Origin: Methylotenera versatilis 7
GTDB taxonomy: Bacteria; Pseudomonadota; Gammaproteobacteria; Burkholderiales; Methylophilaceae
Assembly: GCF_000799165.1 (NCBI RefSeq)
Contig: NZ_JUGF01000001.1
Span: 682,001-746,000, forward strand
DNA: 64,000 nt
Reading direction: 5' to 3'
The first letter of the stretch is position 1, and each line of letters begins with the position of its first letter. Positions 41,338 through 51,241 of the stretch are shown one piece after another. Made by a program: the position numbers and the translations under genes. A model generated the notes under the pieces. It was not told the DNA's origin. It made no database searches and worked only from the letters and a program-made list of their open reading frames with translations.

Positions 41338-44046
41338 ATGAAACGCATGTTATTTAATGCAACGCAATCAGAAGAATTACGCGTTGCAATCGTAGATGGG
41401 CAAAAACTCGTCGATTTAGATATTGAACACGCAGGTAAAGAACAACGTAAAAGTAATATTTACAAAGGCGTTATTACCCGTGTAGAACCATCCCTTGAAG
41501 CCGCTTTTGTCGATTATGGCAATGAGCGTCATGGCTTTTTACCCTTTAAAGAAATCTCACGCAGCTACTATTCTGAAAAAGTAGAAGGTGGTAAAGCGCG
41601 CATCCAGGACGTCATCAAAGAAGGTCAGGAATTAATCGTTCAAGTGGATAAAGATGAACGTGGAAACAAAGGCGCTGCCTTGACCACCTACATCTCACTA
41701 GCTGGCCGCTATTTAGTGTTAATGCCAAACAATCCACGTGGCGGCGGTGTTTCTCGCCGTATCGAGGGCGAAGATCGCAACGAATTGCGTGATGTGATGG
41801 CTCAATTAGAAGTACCAAATGGTATGAGCATTATTGCGCGTACTGCGGGTATCGGCAGAAATGCAGAAGAATTGCAGTGGGATTTAAACTACTTAACCCA
41901 GTTATGGACTGCGGTTGAAGAAGCCTCACACATTCAACCTGGTGCATTTTTAATTTACCAGGAAGGCAGCTTAGTGATTCGCGCGATTCGCGATTACTTT
42001 AGCGCCGATATCGGTGAGATTTTAATCGATACGCCAGACGTACATGAACAAGCTGTACAGTTTATGAACCACGTGATGCCAGGCAATGTAGCGCGTGTGA
42101 AATTGTACCAAGACGAAATTCCGCTATTCTCACGTTTCCAAATTGAACATCAAATTGAATCGGCCTTTTCACGTGAAGTGCGCTTGCCTTCTGGCGGCGC
42201 GATTGTCATTGACCATACCGAAGCTTTGGTTTCAGTAGACGTTAACTCTGGCCGCAGCATTAAAGGTGCAGATATTGAGCAAACTGCGTTTAACACCAAC
42301 TTGGAAGCCGCTGAAGAAGTTGCGCGCCAATTGCGCTTGCGTGACCTTGGCGGCTTAGTGGTGATCGACTTTATTGATATGGAAAGCCAACGCAATCAAC
42401 GCGAAGTAGAAAATACGCTACGCGATGCTTTACATGCAGATCGTGCACGTGTACAAACTGGAAAAATCTCACGCTTTGGTTTGCTAGAGCTTTCGCGTCA
42501 GCGTTTACGTCCAAGTTTAGGTGAAACCAATCACGCAGCCTGCCCACGTTGTAGCGGTACAGGCCATATTCGCGGTATCGAATCAACCGCCCTGCACATC
42601 TTGCGTATTACGCAAGAAGAAGCAATGAAAGACAATAGCGCGATTATTCAAGTGCAACTGCCTGTCGAAGCAGCTACTTTCTTGTTGAATGAAAAGCGTG
42701 CGGATATTCATAAAATCGAGCAGCGCATGGGTGTTGAAGTCATTTTGATTCCAAATATCCATATGGAAACGCCGAATTATAGCATCACGCGCATCAAGCA
42801 AGATGACGTGACAGAAGAAACATCCCAAGTCAGCTACAAAATGGTTGAATTGCCAGCTGAAACTGCTTATGAACGCGGCTTAAATGAAGAAGCCAAGCCA
42901 AAAGCACCGGAAGCACTGGTTAAAGGCATTAAAACAGCAACCTCTGCACCGCTTGTAGAACAGAAAGCGACTGAAATCACTGCACCTGCAAAAGTTTCAC
43001 TATTCGGCCGCATTAAACAATGGTTCGGTGCTAAACCTGAACCGAAAGCTGAAGAAACGACAGCGGATAAAGCAACGCGCGAAACACGTGAAAATGCTCG
43101 CAATAACGATCGTAATCGCAATAGTAATCGCAACCGCAATCGTAATAATGATCGCAATGCCAACAATCGTGATCGCAACAATTCAGCGAGTACTGAGCGC
43201 AGTGATAAGCCGCAGCAACAGGCAAAACCACAACAGCCGCGCCAAGAACGTCCTGTACGTCAAGACAAGCCACATGAGTCTAAAAATGCATTAAATAACG
43301 AAGCACGTGCTGATGTTGCTGAAAAAATAGAAGCGGCTACAACAAATCTGCCGACACAAGGTAATCCAGTTACCGATGCAAATCAAGCGCCTCGCCAAGA
43401 GCGCAGCGGTCGCCGTAGTCGTGGTGGTCGTAATCGTAAAAACCGTGACGGCAACCGCGATGAGAATCGTGAGCCACGTGACCCAAATGCAGCAACCCCT
43501 GCTTTTGTACCGAATGATGTGGTTGTAGACAATACGCCAATTATTGTGCAAGTTGCAGCACCTGAACCTATTGTTCAAATTGAAACAGTGCAAGAGAAAA
43601 CTGTTCAAGAAAAAGAGACCCAAGCGCAAAAACCAGCGTCATCAAAAGCGCCGGCAGCAAAAACAGCGTCCAATAAAGCTGAGCCAAAAACGAAAGCGAA
43701 ACCCGAATTAAAATCGGAAGCCGTCACCGAGGCGAATGCTGAAATAGCGACAAAAGTTGACGCGGCGAATACAACAGCTGTGCCAGAAAAACCTGTGAAA
43801 GCTAAAGCAGAGAAAAAGCCTGCCACACGTAAACCCGCCAAAACTGCTAAAGCGACAGACTCTAAACCGCTTGATTTAAGCGCCAGTGGCTTGCAATTAG
43901 TAGAAACAAAAGGCGATGTGAAAATAACACCGCCAGTGGCTGAAGAACCTAAACCACGCGCTGCTCGCAAAGCACCTAACTGGAAAAAAGATGCAGAATC
44001 AAAAAATGATGATGCACCTTTAGTGATGGTAGAAACACAAAAATAG
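41338..44046 (+). CDS. rne: ribonuclease E
   Basis: A 902-residue endoribonuclease organising mRNA decay and rRNA/tRNA processing at the inner membrane. N-terminal S1 domain (about 35-120), 5' sensor, DNase I-like catalytic region with metal ligands Asp301 (VDVNSGRS) and Asp344 (VIDFIDME), and the zinc-link Cys402/Cys405 (CPRCSGTG) that joins dimers. Residues after about 520 are low-complexity and charged, with an Asn/Arg repeat (about 586-616; NRNRN units) and a second Arg-rich patch ([13 protein letters not shown], near 690), expected to bind RNA and partners. The final 60 residues include [14 protein letters not shown]. Confidence 0.96.
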   Translation: MKRMLFNATQSEELRVAIVDGQKLVDLDIEHAGKEQRKSNIYKGVITRVEPSLEAAFVDYGNERHGFLPFKEISRSYYSEKVEGGKARIQDVIKEGQELIVQVDKDERGNKGAALTTYISLAGRYLVLMPNNPRGGGVSRRIEGEDRNELRDVMAQLEVPNGMSIIARTAGIGRNAEELQWDLNYLTQLWTAVEEASHIQPGAFLIYQEGSLVIRAIRDYFSADIGEILIDTPDVHEQAVQFMNHVMPGNVARVKLYQDEIPLFSRFQIEHQIESAFSREVRLPSGGAIVIDHTEALVSVDVNSGRSIKGADIEQTAFNTNLEAAEEVARQLRLRDLGGLVVIDFIDMESQRNQREVENTLRDALHADRARVQTGKISRFGLLELSRQRLRPSLGETNHAACPRCSGTGHIRGIESTALHILRITQEEAMKDNSAIIQVQLPVEAATFLLNEKRADIHKIEQRMGVEVILIPNIHMETPNYSITRIKQDDVTEETSQVSYKMVELPAETAYERGLNEEAKPKAPEALVKGIKTATSAPLVEQKATEITAPAKVSLFGRIKQWFGAKPEPKAEETTADKATRETRENARNNDRNRNSNRNRNRNNDRNANNRDRNNSASTERSDKPQQQAKPQQPRQERPVRQDKPHESKNALNNEARADVAEKIEAATTNLPTQGNPVTDANQAPRQERSGRRSRGGRNRKNRDGNRDENREPRDPNAATPAFVPNDVVVDNTPIIVQVAAPEPIVQIETVQEKTVQEKETQAQKPASSKAPAAKTASNKAEPKTKAKPELKSEAVTEANAEIATKVDAANTTAVPEKPVKAKAEKKPATRKPAKTAKATDSKPLDLSASGLQLVETKGDVKITPPVAEEPKPRAARKAPNWKKDAESKNDDAPLVMVETQK

Positions 44047-44070
44047 TATTAAAAAGTCGTTAATGCAAAT

Positions 44071-44097
44071 AAAAAGCCTGACTTGTTCAGGCTTTTT
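44071..44097. terminator. bidirectional rho-independent terminator between rne and crcB
   Basis: AAAAA-GCCTGA-CTTGT-TCAGGC-TTTTT: a six-pair GC stem with A and T runs on each side, so it can end transcription from both convergent genes. Confidence 0.9.
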
Positions 44098-44109
44098 ATT
44101 TATCGGTAG

Positions 44110-44499
44110 TTAATTGCGCCAATATTGCATCAATGCAAAACCAATAGCTGTCATTACTAAGCTACCTAAAACATGGCTGGCAATATGCCCTGCCGCCCAT
44201 GCGTACTCTTGCTTGTGTAAATAGTGAAAAGCTTCTGCAGAAAATGCAGAGAAAGTTGTTAAGCCGCCTAAAAAACCGGTTGTTATAAATAAACGCAATT
44301 CGTTTTGGTGTGGCGTAGCGACAAAATAAGCTATCGCCATGCCCATTAAAAAACCGCCAGCCAAATTGGCAATTAACGTGCCGAGTGGAAATAAGCTGGC
44401 GTTAAACGCGAGACCTAAGCCCCATCGTGCCCAAGCCCCTACCGCTGCCCCGCCTCCCACTGCAAGCCATTGTCCTGCTGCCATATCAAACTTTCTCAT
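44110..44499 (-). CDS. crcB: fluoride ion channel CrcB/Fluc
   Basis: A 129-residue four-helix membrane protein forming a dual-topology dimeric fluoride channel. Conserved motifs are GAWARWGLGL near 21, GTLIANLAGGFLMG near 40 (pore Asn) and GFLGGLTTFSAFSAE near 75 (Phe box and Na site). No fluoride-riboswitch consensus is visible in the 89-base gap to the divergent glgA. Confidence 0.92.
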   Translation of the reverse strand: MRKFDMAAGQWLAVGGGAAVGAWARWGLGLAFNASLFPLGTLIANLAGGFLMGMAIAYFVATPHQNELRLFITTGFLGGLTTFSAFSAEAFHYLHKQEYAWAAGHIASHVLGSLVMTAIGFALMQYWRN

Positions 44500-44548
44500 T
44501 CAAAATATTGATAAAATCTTTGTGTTTATAAAAATTTAGCTTAACCAC

Positions 44549-44554
44549 TATAAT
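44549..44554 (+). promoter_or_regulatory. -10 element of the glgA promoter (candidate)
   Basis: TATAAT, 34 bases before the glgA start; -35 sequence is poor. Confidence 0.4.
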
Positions 44555-44588
44555 ATTAAATATACCATCTAATTCATGAAAGCACATT

Positions 44589-46049
44589 TTGCGCGTTTTA
44601 TTTGCCACCTCAGAAGCTTATCCACTCATCAAAACCGGCGGCCTTGCGGATGTTAGTGGGGCTCTGCCAAAGGCGATTCAGCAATTACCAACGTTTGATG
44701 GCGAAATAAAGCTATTAATACCTGGTTATAGCGCTGTTTTGGCTAAGCTAAAAAATATCAAAGTAATTACCGACATTCAGGTTTTAAACCAAGCTTGCTC
44801 AATCATCACCGGCAAGATGCCTGACAGCGATTTAGATGTGATTGTGATTAAAAATGCGTATCTATATGAACGCGTAGACGGCCCCTATAGCGACGAAAAT
44901 GGTAAGGACTGGCCCGATAATCCACTAAGGTTTGGCGTGCTCTCGCGTGTTGCCAGTCTTTTATGCAGTGCAAAAAGCCCAATGCCGGATTGGATTCCAG
45001 ACCTGATTCAATGTAATGACTGGCAAACTGGTTTAACACCTGCTTACATGAAGTTAATAGACAATAGCCAGACAAAATCCATTTTAAGCATTCACAATCT
45101 GGCTTTTCAAGGTAACTTTGATGCGAGCTGGATAAGCCTGTTGGAACTGCCCATTGAGCATTTCAAGATGGATGGTTATGAGTATTTTAACCAAGTGTCA
45201 TTTTTAAAAGCCGGGCTTTTTTATGCCGACCAGTTAAGTACGGTAAGCCCGACCTACGCAAAAGAAATTCAAACGGAAACATTTGGCTTTGGCCTGCAAG
45301 GCCTATTGGCAACACGTAGCAATGCATTAACCGGTATTTTAAACGGCATTGATACGCAAGAATGGAATCCTGCAACGGATGCGCATTTATCCAAAAATTT
45401 TAGCAATAAACGCATTACTGGCAAACAAACGGTAAAACAAGCTTTACAGCAACAACTTGGGCTTCAAAATGATGCAAATGCTCCATTATTGGGCATCGTC
45501 AGTCGATTAACTCATCAAAAAGGGTTAGATTTATTGCCGTCCATCATGCCGCAACTGATTCAGCAAGGTTGTCAATTTGCTATTTTAGGTAGCGGCGATA
45601 AAATGCTGGAAGCCAGTTTTAACGATTTAGCTGAGCAATTTCCCAATCAGGTCAGCATGAATACTGGCTACCATGAACACCTTTCGCATAACATTATGGC
45701 GGGAGCTGATTTGTTTATCATGCCCTCTCGTTTTGAGCCTTGCGGCTTAAATCAACTATACGGCTTATCTTACGGAACACCGCCAATTGTAACGGCTACA
45801 GGCGGTTTAGCTGATTCTGTTACCGATACTACCGATGCAACAATTAAAGACCATACTGCGACTGGATTTATCATCCAGTCGACCACTTCTACGTCACTTC
45901 TGCTCACGATTCAACGCGCGGTGGAAATATGGAAAAACAAGAAAACGCGGCGAGAAATTCAAAAAAACGGCATGAATCGCGAAGTAAGCTGGGCATTCAG
46001 TGCGCAGTTATATTTAGATTTGTATGAGAAAACGCTATTAACTAATTAG
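44589..46049 (+). CDS. glgA: glycogen synthase (ADP-glucose dependent)
   Basis: A 486-residue GT5 glucosyltransferase extending alpha-1,4-glucan from ADP-glucose. N-terminal ADP-glucose site MRVLFATSEAYPLIKTGGLADV (as two motifs, KTGGLADVSG near 17), IQCNDWQTGL near 138, and C-terminal GIVSRLTHQKGLD near 301 and PSRFEPCGLNQLYG near 374 are intact. The first family-like codon is TTG at 44589. An ATG at 44576 is out of frame, so TTG initiation is the simplest reading. It is about 8 kb from the other glg genes. Confidence 0.93.
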   Translation: MRVLFATSEAYPLIKTGGLADVSGALPKAIQQLPTFDGEIKLLIPGYSAVLAKLKNIKVITDIQVLNQACSIITGKMPDSDLDVIVIKNAYLYERVDGPYSDENGKDWPDNPLRFGVLSRVASLLCSAKSPMPDWIPDLIQCNDWQTGLTPAYMKLIDNSQTKSILSIHNLAFQGNFDASWISLLELPIEHFKMDGYEYFNQVSFLKAGLFYADQLSTVSPTYAKEIQTETFGFGLQGLLATRSNALTGILNGIDTQEWNPATDAHLSKNFSNKRITGKQTVKQALQQQLGLQNDANAPLLGIVSRLTHQKGLDLLPSIMPQLIQQGCQFAILGSGDKMLEASFNDLAEQFPNQVSMNTGYHEHLSHNIMAGADLFIMPSRFEPCGLNQLYGLSYGTPPIVTATGGLADSVTDTTDATIKDHTATGFIIQSTTSTSLLLTIQRAVEIWKNKKTRREIQKNGMNREVSWAFSAQLYLDLYEKTLLTN

Positions 46050-46117
46050 GATGAAAAATTGGCACGGCTAATGCTTATATAAAATTAAGCTTCTCCAAAG
46101 CCAAATTCTCCTCCCTA

Positions 46118-46154
46118 GGGGTATAACTTTAATCAGTTATGCCCCCTTTTTTTT
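46118..46154 (+). terminator. rho-independent terminator of glgA
   Basis: GGGGTATAACT and AGTTATGCCCC form an 11-pair stem (one G-U) with a 6-base loop, followed by eight T residues. A clear terminator on the plus strand. Confidence 0.92.
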
Positions 46155-46202
46155 ACCCTGCAATATTTTGCTTAAAACCAAGCTGGTTTGAGCCAACAAT
46201 TT

Positions 46203-46763
46203 TTACTTAACAATAAAATGCTCGCGATAATATTTAAGCTCATCAATCGACTCATAAATATCCGCTAACGCTTCATGTTTGCTGGCCTTTTTAAAACCAG
46301 AATAAATAGTCGGTTTCCAGCGGCGCGCCAGCTCTTTAAATACGCTTACATCTAAATTGCGATAATGAAAATAGGTTTCTAAATCAGGCATATAACGTGC
46401 CATAAAGCGCCTATCCTGGCAGATAGAATTGCCACACATGGGCGACTTTCCAGCAGGAACATGTTGCTTTAAGAACACAATCATTTGCTCAGTGGCGGCC
46501 TGCTCATCCAACGTACTCGCTTTCACTTTTTCGATTAATCCACTACGTCCGTGTGTCCCTTTATTCCAAGCGTCCATGCCATCTAACACACTATCAGCCT
46601 GATGAATAACCAATACCGGAGATTCGGCCAATACGTTTAAATCTGCATCTGTCACCACAGCCGCAAGTTCTAAAATACGATCGCTGTCTGGCAGCAAACC
46701 ACTCATTTCCATATCTAGCCAGATTAAATTGTCATTATTTTGGTTATTGCTGGGAGCGCTCAT
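46203..46763 (-). CDS. orn: oligoribonuclease
   Basis: A DEDDh 3'-5' exoribonuclease that finishes RNA decay by hydrolysing dinucleotides, including pGpG from cyclic-di-GMP breakdown. Motifs: WLDMEMSGL (DxE), the [16 protein letters not shown] segment, [16 protein letters not shown] and the [11 protein letters not shown] exit motif. I chose the ATG at 46763 giving SAPSNN at the start, since the family start lies just before [12 protein letters not shown]; ATGs four and three codons upstream also exist. Confidence 0.94.
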   Translation of the reverse strand: MSAPSNNQNNDNLIWLDMEMSGLLPDSDRILELAAVVTDADLNVLAESPVLVIHQADSVLDGMDAWNKGTHGRSGLIEKVKASTLDEQAATEQMIVFLKQHVPAGKSPMCGNSICQDRRFMARYMPDLETYFHYRNLDVSVFKELARRWKPTIYSGFKKASKHEALADIYESIDELKYYREHFIVK

Positions 46764-46877
46764 CATGATTTCCATTAAATACAGTTAAAAAATTTAAATT
46801 ATTGTGCGCAAAATTGAACGTACTGCGCATTAATGCTTCACAATAACATTATATTTAATATTTAAGCTTTTAACCGT

Positions 46878-48128
46878 ATGGCATCCACGCTCACATTTGT
46901 TTTTATTTTCTTATTAATCGCAACGACAGCTACGCGCATTTGGCTTGGCTCGCGACACATCAAATATGTACAGGCGCATCGCGTTGCGGTGCCCACAGCC
47001 TTTTCAGGCAATATCAGTTTAGAATCCCATCAAAAAGCGGCTGACTACACCAGCGCAAAAAGCAAATTAGCTTTAATCGAAGTGGCAGTACAAGCGATAT
47101 TATTAGCGATATTGACCGTAGGCGGCGGCTTGCAGTGGATAGATGATGCTTGGTTTAACATATTATCTGGTCACGAAATCATTCGCGGTGCTTTGGTCAT
47201 TTGTACAGCTCTATTAGTCAGCAGCTTAATTGACATTCCATTCGATTACTACAAAACATTCACCATCGATGAACAATTTGGCTTTAATAAAATGACGCCT
47301 GCAATGTTTTTTAGCGACATGTTAAAACACAGCTTGGTTGGCTTGGTACTTGGCGCCCCGATTCTATTTGCCGCCTTATGGTTAATGCAAGGTGCCGGTG
47401 AATACTGGTGGTTTTATTTGTGGGTGGTTTGGAGTGTATTTAATATTGTTATGTTGGCGGTTTACCCAACCTTTATTGCTCCATTATTTAATAAATTTAC
47501 ACCACTGACGGATGAGAATCTGAAAGCGCGTATTGAAGCGCTTTTAATAAAATGCGGCTTTAAATCGCAAGGCTTGTTTGTGATGGATGGCTCTGCGCGC
47601 AGCAGCCACGGCAATGCCTATTTCACAGGTTTTGGCAGCAGCAAACGTGTCGTGTTTTTTGATACATTATTAAGCCGATTAAATGAGCAGGAAATTGAAG
47701 CTGTGCTAGCACATGAACTTGGGCATTTTAAGCATCACCATGTGATTAAACGCATCGCCATGCTATTTTTTATGAGCTTTGTGGGTTTAGCATTATTAGG
47801 CTGGTTAATGAACCAAGCTTGGTTCTACAATGGTTTGGGCGTTACTGAGATGAGCAATCACATGGCGTTGCTATTGTTTTTACTGGTGTCGCCAGTATTC
47901 TTGTTTATATTGCGCCCTTTCATGGCAAGCTACTCACGCAAAAATGAGTTCGAAGCTGATGACTACGCGGCTAAACACGCCGATGCCAATCATTTGGTTG
48001 ATGCATTGGTTAAGTTATATCGTGATAACGCATCAACGCTTACACCGGACCCATTGCATTCAGCGTTTTATGACTCTCATCCGCCTGCGAGTATCCGTAT
48101 CTCAAAATTAACGGCATATACACATTAA
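46878..48128 (+). CDS. M48-family zinc metallopeptidase (Ste24-like)
   Basis: A 416-residue inner-membrane protease like CAAX prenyl protease 1/Ste24 and bacterial M48 proteins. Several N-terminal membrane helices precede the zinc motif HELGH (His279, Glu280, His283) and a third ligand in EFEADDYAA near 364. The membrane-embedded His-rich site is probably used in membrane protein quality control; no prenylated substrate is known in bacteria. Divergent from orn; cytochrome c and rsgA follow. Confidence 0.88.
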   Translation: MASTLTFVFIFLLIATTATRIWLGSRHIKYVQAHRVAVPTAFSGNISLESHQKAADYTSAKSKLALIEVAVQAILLAILTVGGGLQWIDDAWFNILSGHEIIRGALVICTALLVSSLIDIPFDYYKTFTIDEQFGFNKMTPAMFFSDMLKHSLVGLVLGAPILFAALWLMQGAGEYWWFYLWVVWSVFNIVMLAVYPTFIAPLFNKFTPLTDENLKARIEALLIKCGFKSQGLFVMDGSARSSHGNAYFTGFGSSKRVVFFDTLLSRLNEQEIEAVLAHELGHFKHHHVIKRIAMLFFMSFVGLALLGWLMNQAWFYNGLGVTEMSNHMALLLFLLVSPVFLFILRPFMASYSRKNEFEADDYAAKHADANHLVDALVKLYRDNASTLTPDPLHSAFYDSHPPASIRISKLTAYTH

Positions 48129-48152
48129 CAGGTATTCATATAGGCCAACGAA

Positions 48153-48470
48153 ATGCTAAAAACTTTATTGATATTAATGATTTCAACGGTTTTTAGCTTA
48201 ACTCTTCAGGCTGATGAGTTATTTCCAAAGGCAGATATTAATGCAGGCAAAGCGCTTGTCGAGACACATTGCATCAGTTGCCATGCCAGTAGCTTCGGCG
48301 GCGATGGCTCCGGCATTTACACACGTGAATACAGAAAAGTGCAGACTACCAAAGGTTTAATCGCGCAGGTACGTAACTGTAATACTATGCTAGGTTTGAA
48401 ATGGTTTGAAGATGAAGAACTTAATGTGGCTGCTTATTTAAATCAAACTTACTATAAACTTGAGCGTTAA
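48153..48470 (+). CDS. monohaem c-type cytochrome
   Basis: A 105-residue secreted protein: signal peptide of about 20 residues, then one haem-binding CxxCH (Cys40, Cys43, His44) and a candidate axial Met79 in RNCNTMLGLKWF. It is a small periplasmic electron carrier. Its tail ELNVAAYLNQTYYKLER is seen in cytochromes of this type in betaproteobacteria. Follows the M48 gene by 25 bases, probably one unit. Confidence 0.85.
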   Translation: MLKTLLILMISTVFSLTLQADELFPKADINAGKALVETHCISCHASSFGGDGSGIYTREYRKVQTTKGLIAQVRNCNTMLGLKWFEDEELNVAAYLNQTYYKLER

Positions 48471-48485
48471 TACAGAATAACTACT

Positions 48486-48545
48486 TTTCAAATTAAGCAC
48501 TTTCAAAACATCTACCCTCAAAACACTCACTTTCAAATATTAGGC
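48486..48545. repeat. degenerate 15-base tandem repeat, four copies
   Basis: Units start at 48486, 48501, 48516 and 48531; each begins with TTTCAAA or CCTCAAA and three of four end in AC or GC. The array fills the gap upstream of rsgA. Confidence 0.6.
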
Positions 48546-48569
48546 TCAATCATTGAAGAATAATCAGTT

Positions 48570-49430
48570 ATGCCACAAGGTTTAGTCGTCGCATCGTACG
48601 GCAAACGCTATGATGTAGAACTCGCAGACAAAACACGCATCAAGTGTGTCACACGTGGCAAAAAAACCGATTTGGCCTGCGGTGATAATGTGAATATCAA
48701 ACTCACAGACAAAGCTGAAGGCGTTGTGGAATCGAGCCTGCCGCGCACTTCTCTGCTATATCGCAGCAATGAATATAAAAGTAAAATTCTCGCGGCCAAT
48801 GTCACGCAAATCGTTATCGTATTAGCGACTCAGCCGAGTTTTTATGAGGCATTATTAAATCGTTGCCTGATCGCTGCTGAAGCCGCCAATATCAAACCGC
48901 TTATCGTACTGAACAAATGCGATTTAAATGATGATGACAATGCAAAAACCCGGCTGCAACTATATAGCGACTTAGGCTACGAAGTCGTTCATTTGTCGGC
49001 CAAGCAAGATATTCAGGTATTACATCAATATTTAGCTAATCATCGCAGTGTTTTAGTCGGCCAATCAGGCATGGGGAAATCCACAATCATTAATGCTTTA
49101 TTGCCAAATATGCATGTACGCACCCAAGAAATCAGTACCGTATTGGATAGCGGAAAACATACAACGACCGCAACGCATTTGTATCATTTAGACAGCAATA
49201 GCAGCTTGATCGACTCACCTGGCTTGCAAGAGTTTGGCCTTAATCATCTTTCAAATGAACAGCTGGAGTTAGCATTTAAAGAATTTAGACCTTATTTAGG
49301 CAAGTGCCGATTTAATAACTGTAAGCATTCGCACGAACCGGATTGCGCAGTGATTAATGCGGTTAATGACGGTAAAATTTCAAGCATAAGGCTCAATCTC
49401 TACAAAAACTTATCCGGCGAATTGTCTTAA
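48570..49430 (+). CDS. rsgA: ribosome small subunit GTPase RsgA
   Basis: A 286-residue circularly permuted GTPase for late 30S maturation. An N-terminal OB fold is followed by G4 (NKCD) near 111, G5 (LSAK) near 143, G1 (GQSGMGKST) near 163 and G3 (DSPG) near 215, with the C-terminal zinc motif CRFNNCKHSHEPDC near 246. Near E. coli-family length but at the short end. Orn, M48 and RsgA form a recurring beta neighbourhood. Confidence 0.93.
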   Translation: MPQGLVVASYGKRYDVELADKTRIKCVTRGKKTDLACGDNVNIKLTDKAEGVVESSLPRTSLLYRSNEYKSKILAANVTQIVIVLATQPSFYEALLNRCLIAAEAANIKPLIVLNKCDLNDDDNAKTRLQLYSDLGYEVVHLSAKQDIQVLHQYLANHRSVLVGQSGMGKSTIINALLPNMHVRTQEISTVLDSGKHTTTATHLYHLDSNSSLIDSPGLQEFGLNHLSNEQLELAFKEFRPYLGKCRFNNCKHSHEPDCAVINAVNDGKISSIRLNLYKNLSGELS

Positions 49431-49470
49431 TTAATTGCTGGAAGCTACTTACCGCGAGTTTGCTTGCGCA

Positions 49471-49513
49471 GTTTCACTTATGCTAGGTTTCACTTGTGCT
49501 AGGCTTCACTTAG
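49471..49513. repeat. 16-base tandem repeat, about 2.7 copies
   Basis: Units GTTTCACTTATGCTAG and GTTTCACTTGTGCTAG (one mismatch), followed by a partial GCTTCACTTAGC. Located upstream of the HD-GYP gene in a 172-base gap with no other clear feature. Confidence 0.75.
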
Positions 49514-49602
49514 CAACCATTATGATTTAACATCACCAATTGAATCTATAAGTTATATAGTCAATATCCAAATTTACTTTATTTTCATACCTAAAATTAA
49601 AA

Positions 49603-51201
49603 ATGATTGACTTAAAAAGAGAGCGGGTAGAAATAACAAGATTGGCGCTGGGTATGTATATTGCGGAGCTGGACAGGCCGTGGATAGGTACGCCTTTTAT
49701 GTTACAAGGTTTTTTGCTGGATAATCAATCCGATCTAGACACCTTGGTATCTATTTGCCAGTTTGTGTATGTTGACCGCACAAAATCAGTTGGCGATCAA
49801 TTTATTTCGCCCGCCAAACAAAACACAGCCATCAAGCATGAAGGCTCTGTCATTAAGTTAAAAAATCCGAACAGCATGCTTTCTGACAAGCAAATATATG
49901 GCAATAGCACAACACAACACAGCACTAAAATCTCATTTTTAGATGTTTTAAAAGAAGTAAAAAATTATCAACACAAGCAAAATGCATCGCCCAATAGCAG
50001 TAGTGATAGCACAGTATATAACATGCGTCATGGTGCAAATACTGCCACACAAGAAGCTCTGCCCTATCCTCACTCGCCAGAATCCAATCAGAAATCTGTA
50101 ACCCAACAATTAGTAGAAGACCTCAGTGGATTTGTTGCTGGCTTATTTAATAAACGGAATAAAATTAAAAATTCTATTAACCACTCTGCAGAGGCTCAAT
50201 CTAAACAAGCTGTGGATGATGACGGTTATAGGATCACGATTTTTGAGGAAGAGCCGCCCGTTGAAAACGAAATTTTAGCGATAGCACCTGTTTATGAGCA
50301 ATCTCAAATTGCAACACGTGATATTTTTGAGTCAGTCGCCAATGAGCAGAATCTCGACTTAACCGCTGTCAGTGAGATTTTAGACAGCATGGTAGAAAGC
50401 ATTGGCCGCACACCGGATGCTTTACTGTGGCTGGCAAAATTAAAAAAGACCGACGATTATGCCTATAACCATGCTCTGAATGTTTCAATAACTTTGATGG
50501 CTTTTGGTAATTTTCTAGCACTATCAAAAAAACAAATTAAAGAACTCGGCTTAGCTGGTTTATTACAAGATGTCGGTAAAGTTAAAATCTCTGCGGATAT
50601 TTTATTGAAAGAAGGCAAACTGACGCGTGAAGAATATGAACATGCCAAAAAGCACGTTGATGAAAGCCTGAAAATCTTAGATACCACACCGGACATACCG
50701 GATACAACCATATTTCTGGTCGCCCAACATCATGAGCGCATTGATGGCAGTGGCTACCCATTTCAGTTGAAAGGCAATCAAATCAGCCTTGTATCGCAAA
50801 TTTCCGGATTAATTGATACTTACTGTGCGTTAACTAGCCATAAAAGCTATGCCAGAGGTGTGGTTCATCAACAGGCTTTAGATGAAATACATCAATTAAG
50901 TGGCAAGCAATTTAGCGCAGAGCTGATTGATCAGTTAGTGCAGTTTATGGGTATGTATCCAGTCAGTTCACTGGTAGAACTCAACACTGGCGAAGTTGCC
51001 GTCGTGATTCAGCAAAACCAAGTAAGACGATTACTGCCGCGCCTGATGTTACTGCTGGATCCAGACAAAGTGCGTTACGATGCGCCTGTGATATTGAATC
51101 TGCTCAACAGCCCCAGCACCCCTTCCGGCGAAGCGTATAAAATTGTCAACAGCCTCGCGCCCGATAGCTATGGCTTAAATCCCAATGATTTTTATCTTTA
51201 A
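49603..51201 (+). CDS. HD-GYP-domain protein with N-terminal DUF3391
   Basis: A 532-residue protein related to cyclic-di-GMP phosphodiesterases of the HD-GYP class. An N-terminal DUF3391 domain (about 1-70, LALGMYIAELDRPW), a low-complexity linker (about 75-250), then HD-GYP (about 255-440). Metal ligands visible: His290, Asp323, His351, His376, His377, Asp405; GYP is at 384-386. The usual HD pair reads QD (Gln322-Asp323), so one metal ligand is lost and activity is uncertain. It is cytosolic with no sensor membrane segment. The EAL-protein gene follows 40 bases later. Confidence 0.88.
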   Translation: MIDLKRERVEITRLALGMYIAELDRPWIGTPFMLQGFLLDNQSDLDTLVSICQFVYVDRTKSVGDQFISPAKQNTAIKHEGSVIKLKNPNSMLSDKQIYGNSTTQHSTKISFLDVLKEVKNYQHKQNASPNSSSDSTVYNMRHGANTATQEALPYPHSPESNQKSVTQQLVEDLSGFVAGLFNKRNKIKNSINHSAEAQSKQAVDDDGYRITIFEEEPPVENEILAIAPVYEQSQIATRDIFESVANEQNLDLTAVSEILDSMVESIGRTPDALLWLAKLKKTDDYAYNHALNVSITLMAFGNFLALSKKQIKELGLAGLLQDVGKVKISADILLKEGKLTREEYEHAKKHVDESLKILDTTPDIPDTTIFLVAQHHERIDGSGYPFQLKGNQISLVSQISGLIDTYCALTSHKSYARGVVHQQALDEIHQLSGKQFSAELIDQLVQFMGMYPVSSLVELNTGEVAVVIQQNQVRRLLPRLMLLLDPDKVRYDAPVILNLLNSPSTPSGEAYKIVNSLAPDSYGLNPNDFYL

Positions 51202-51241
51202 TTGATTATTTCTCAGCAAGCCATCGCATTCAGTTAATCTT

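Noticed and set aside
44500-44588. Fluoride riboswitch before crcB
   Set aside because: The conserved riboswitch core was not visible on the minus strand in this short gap.
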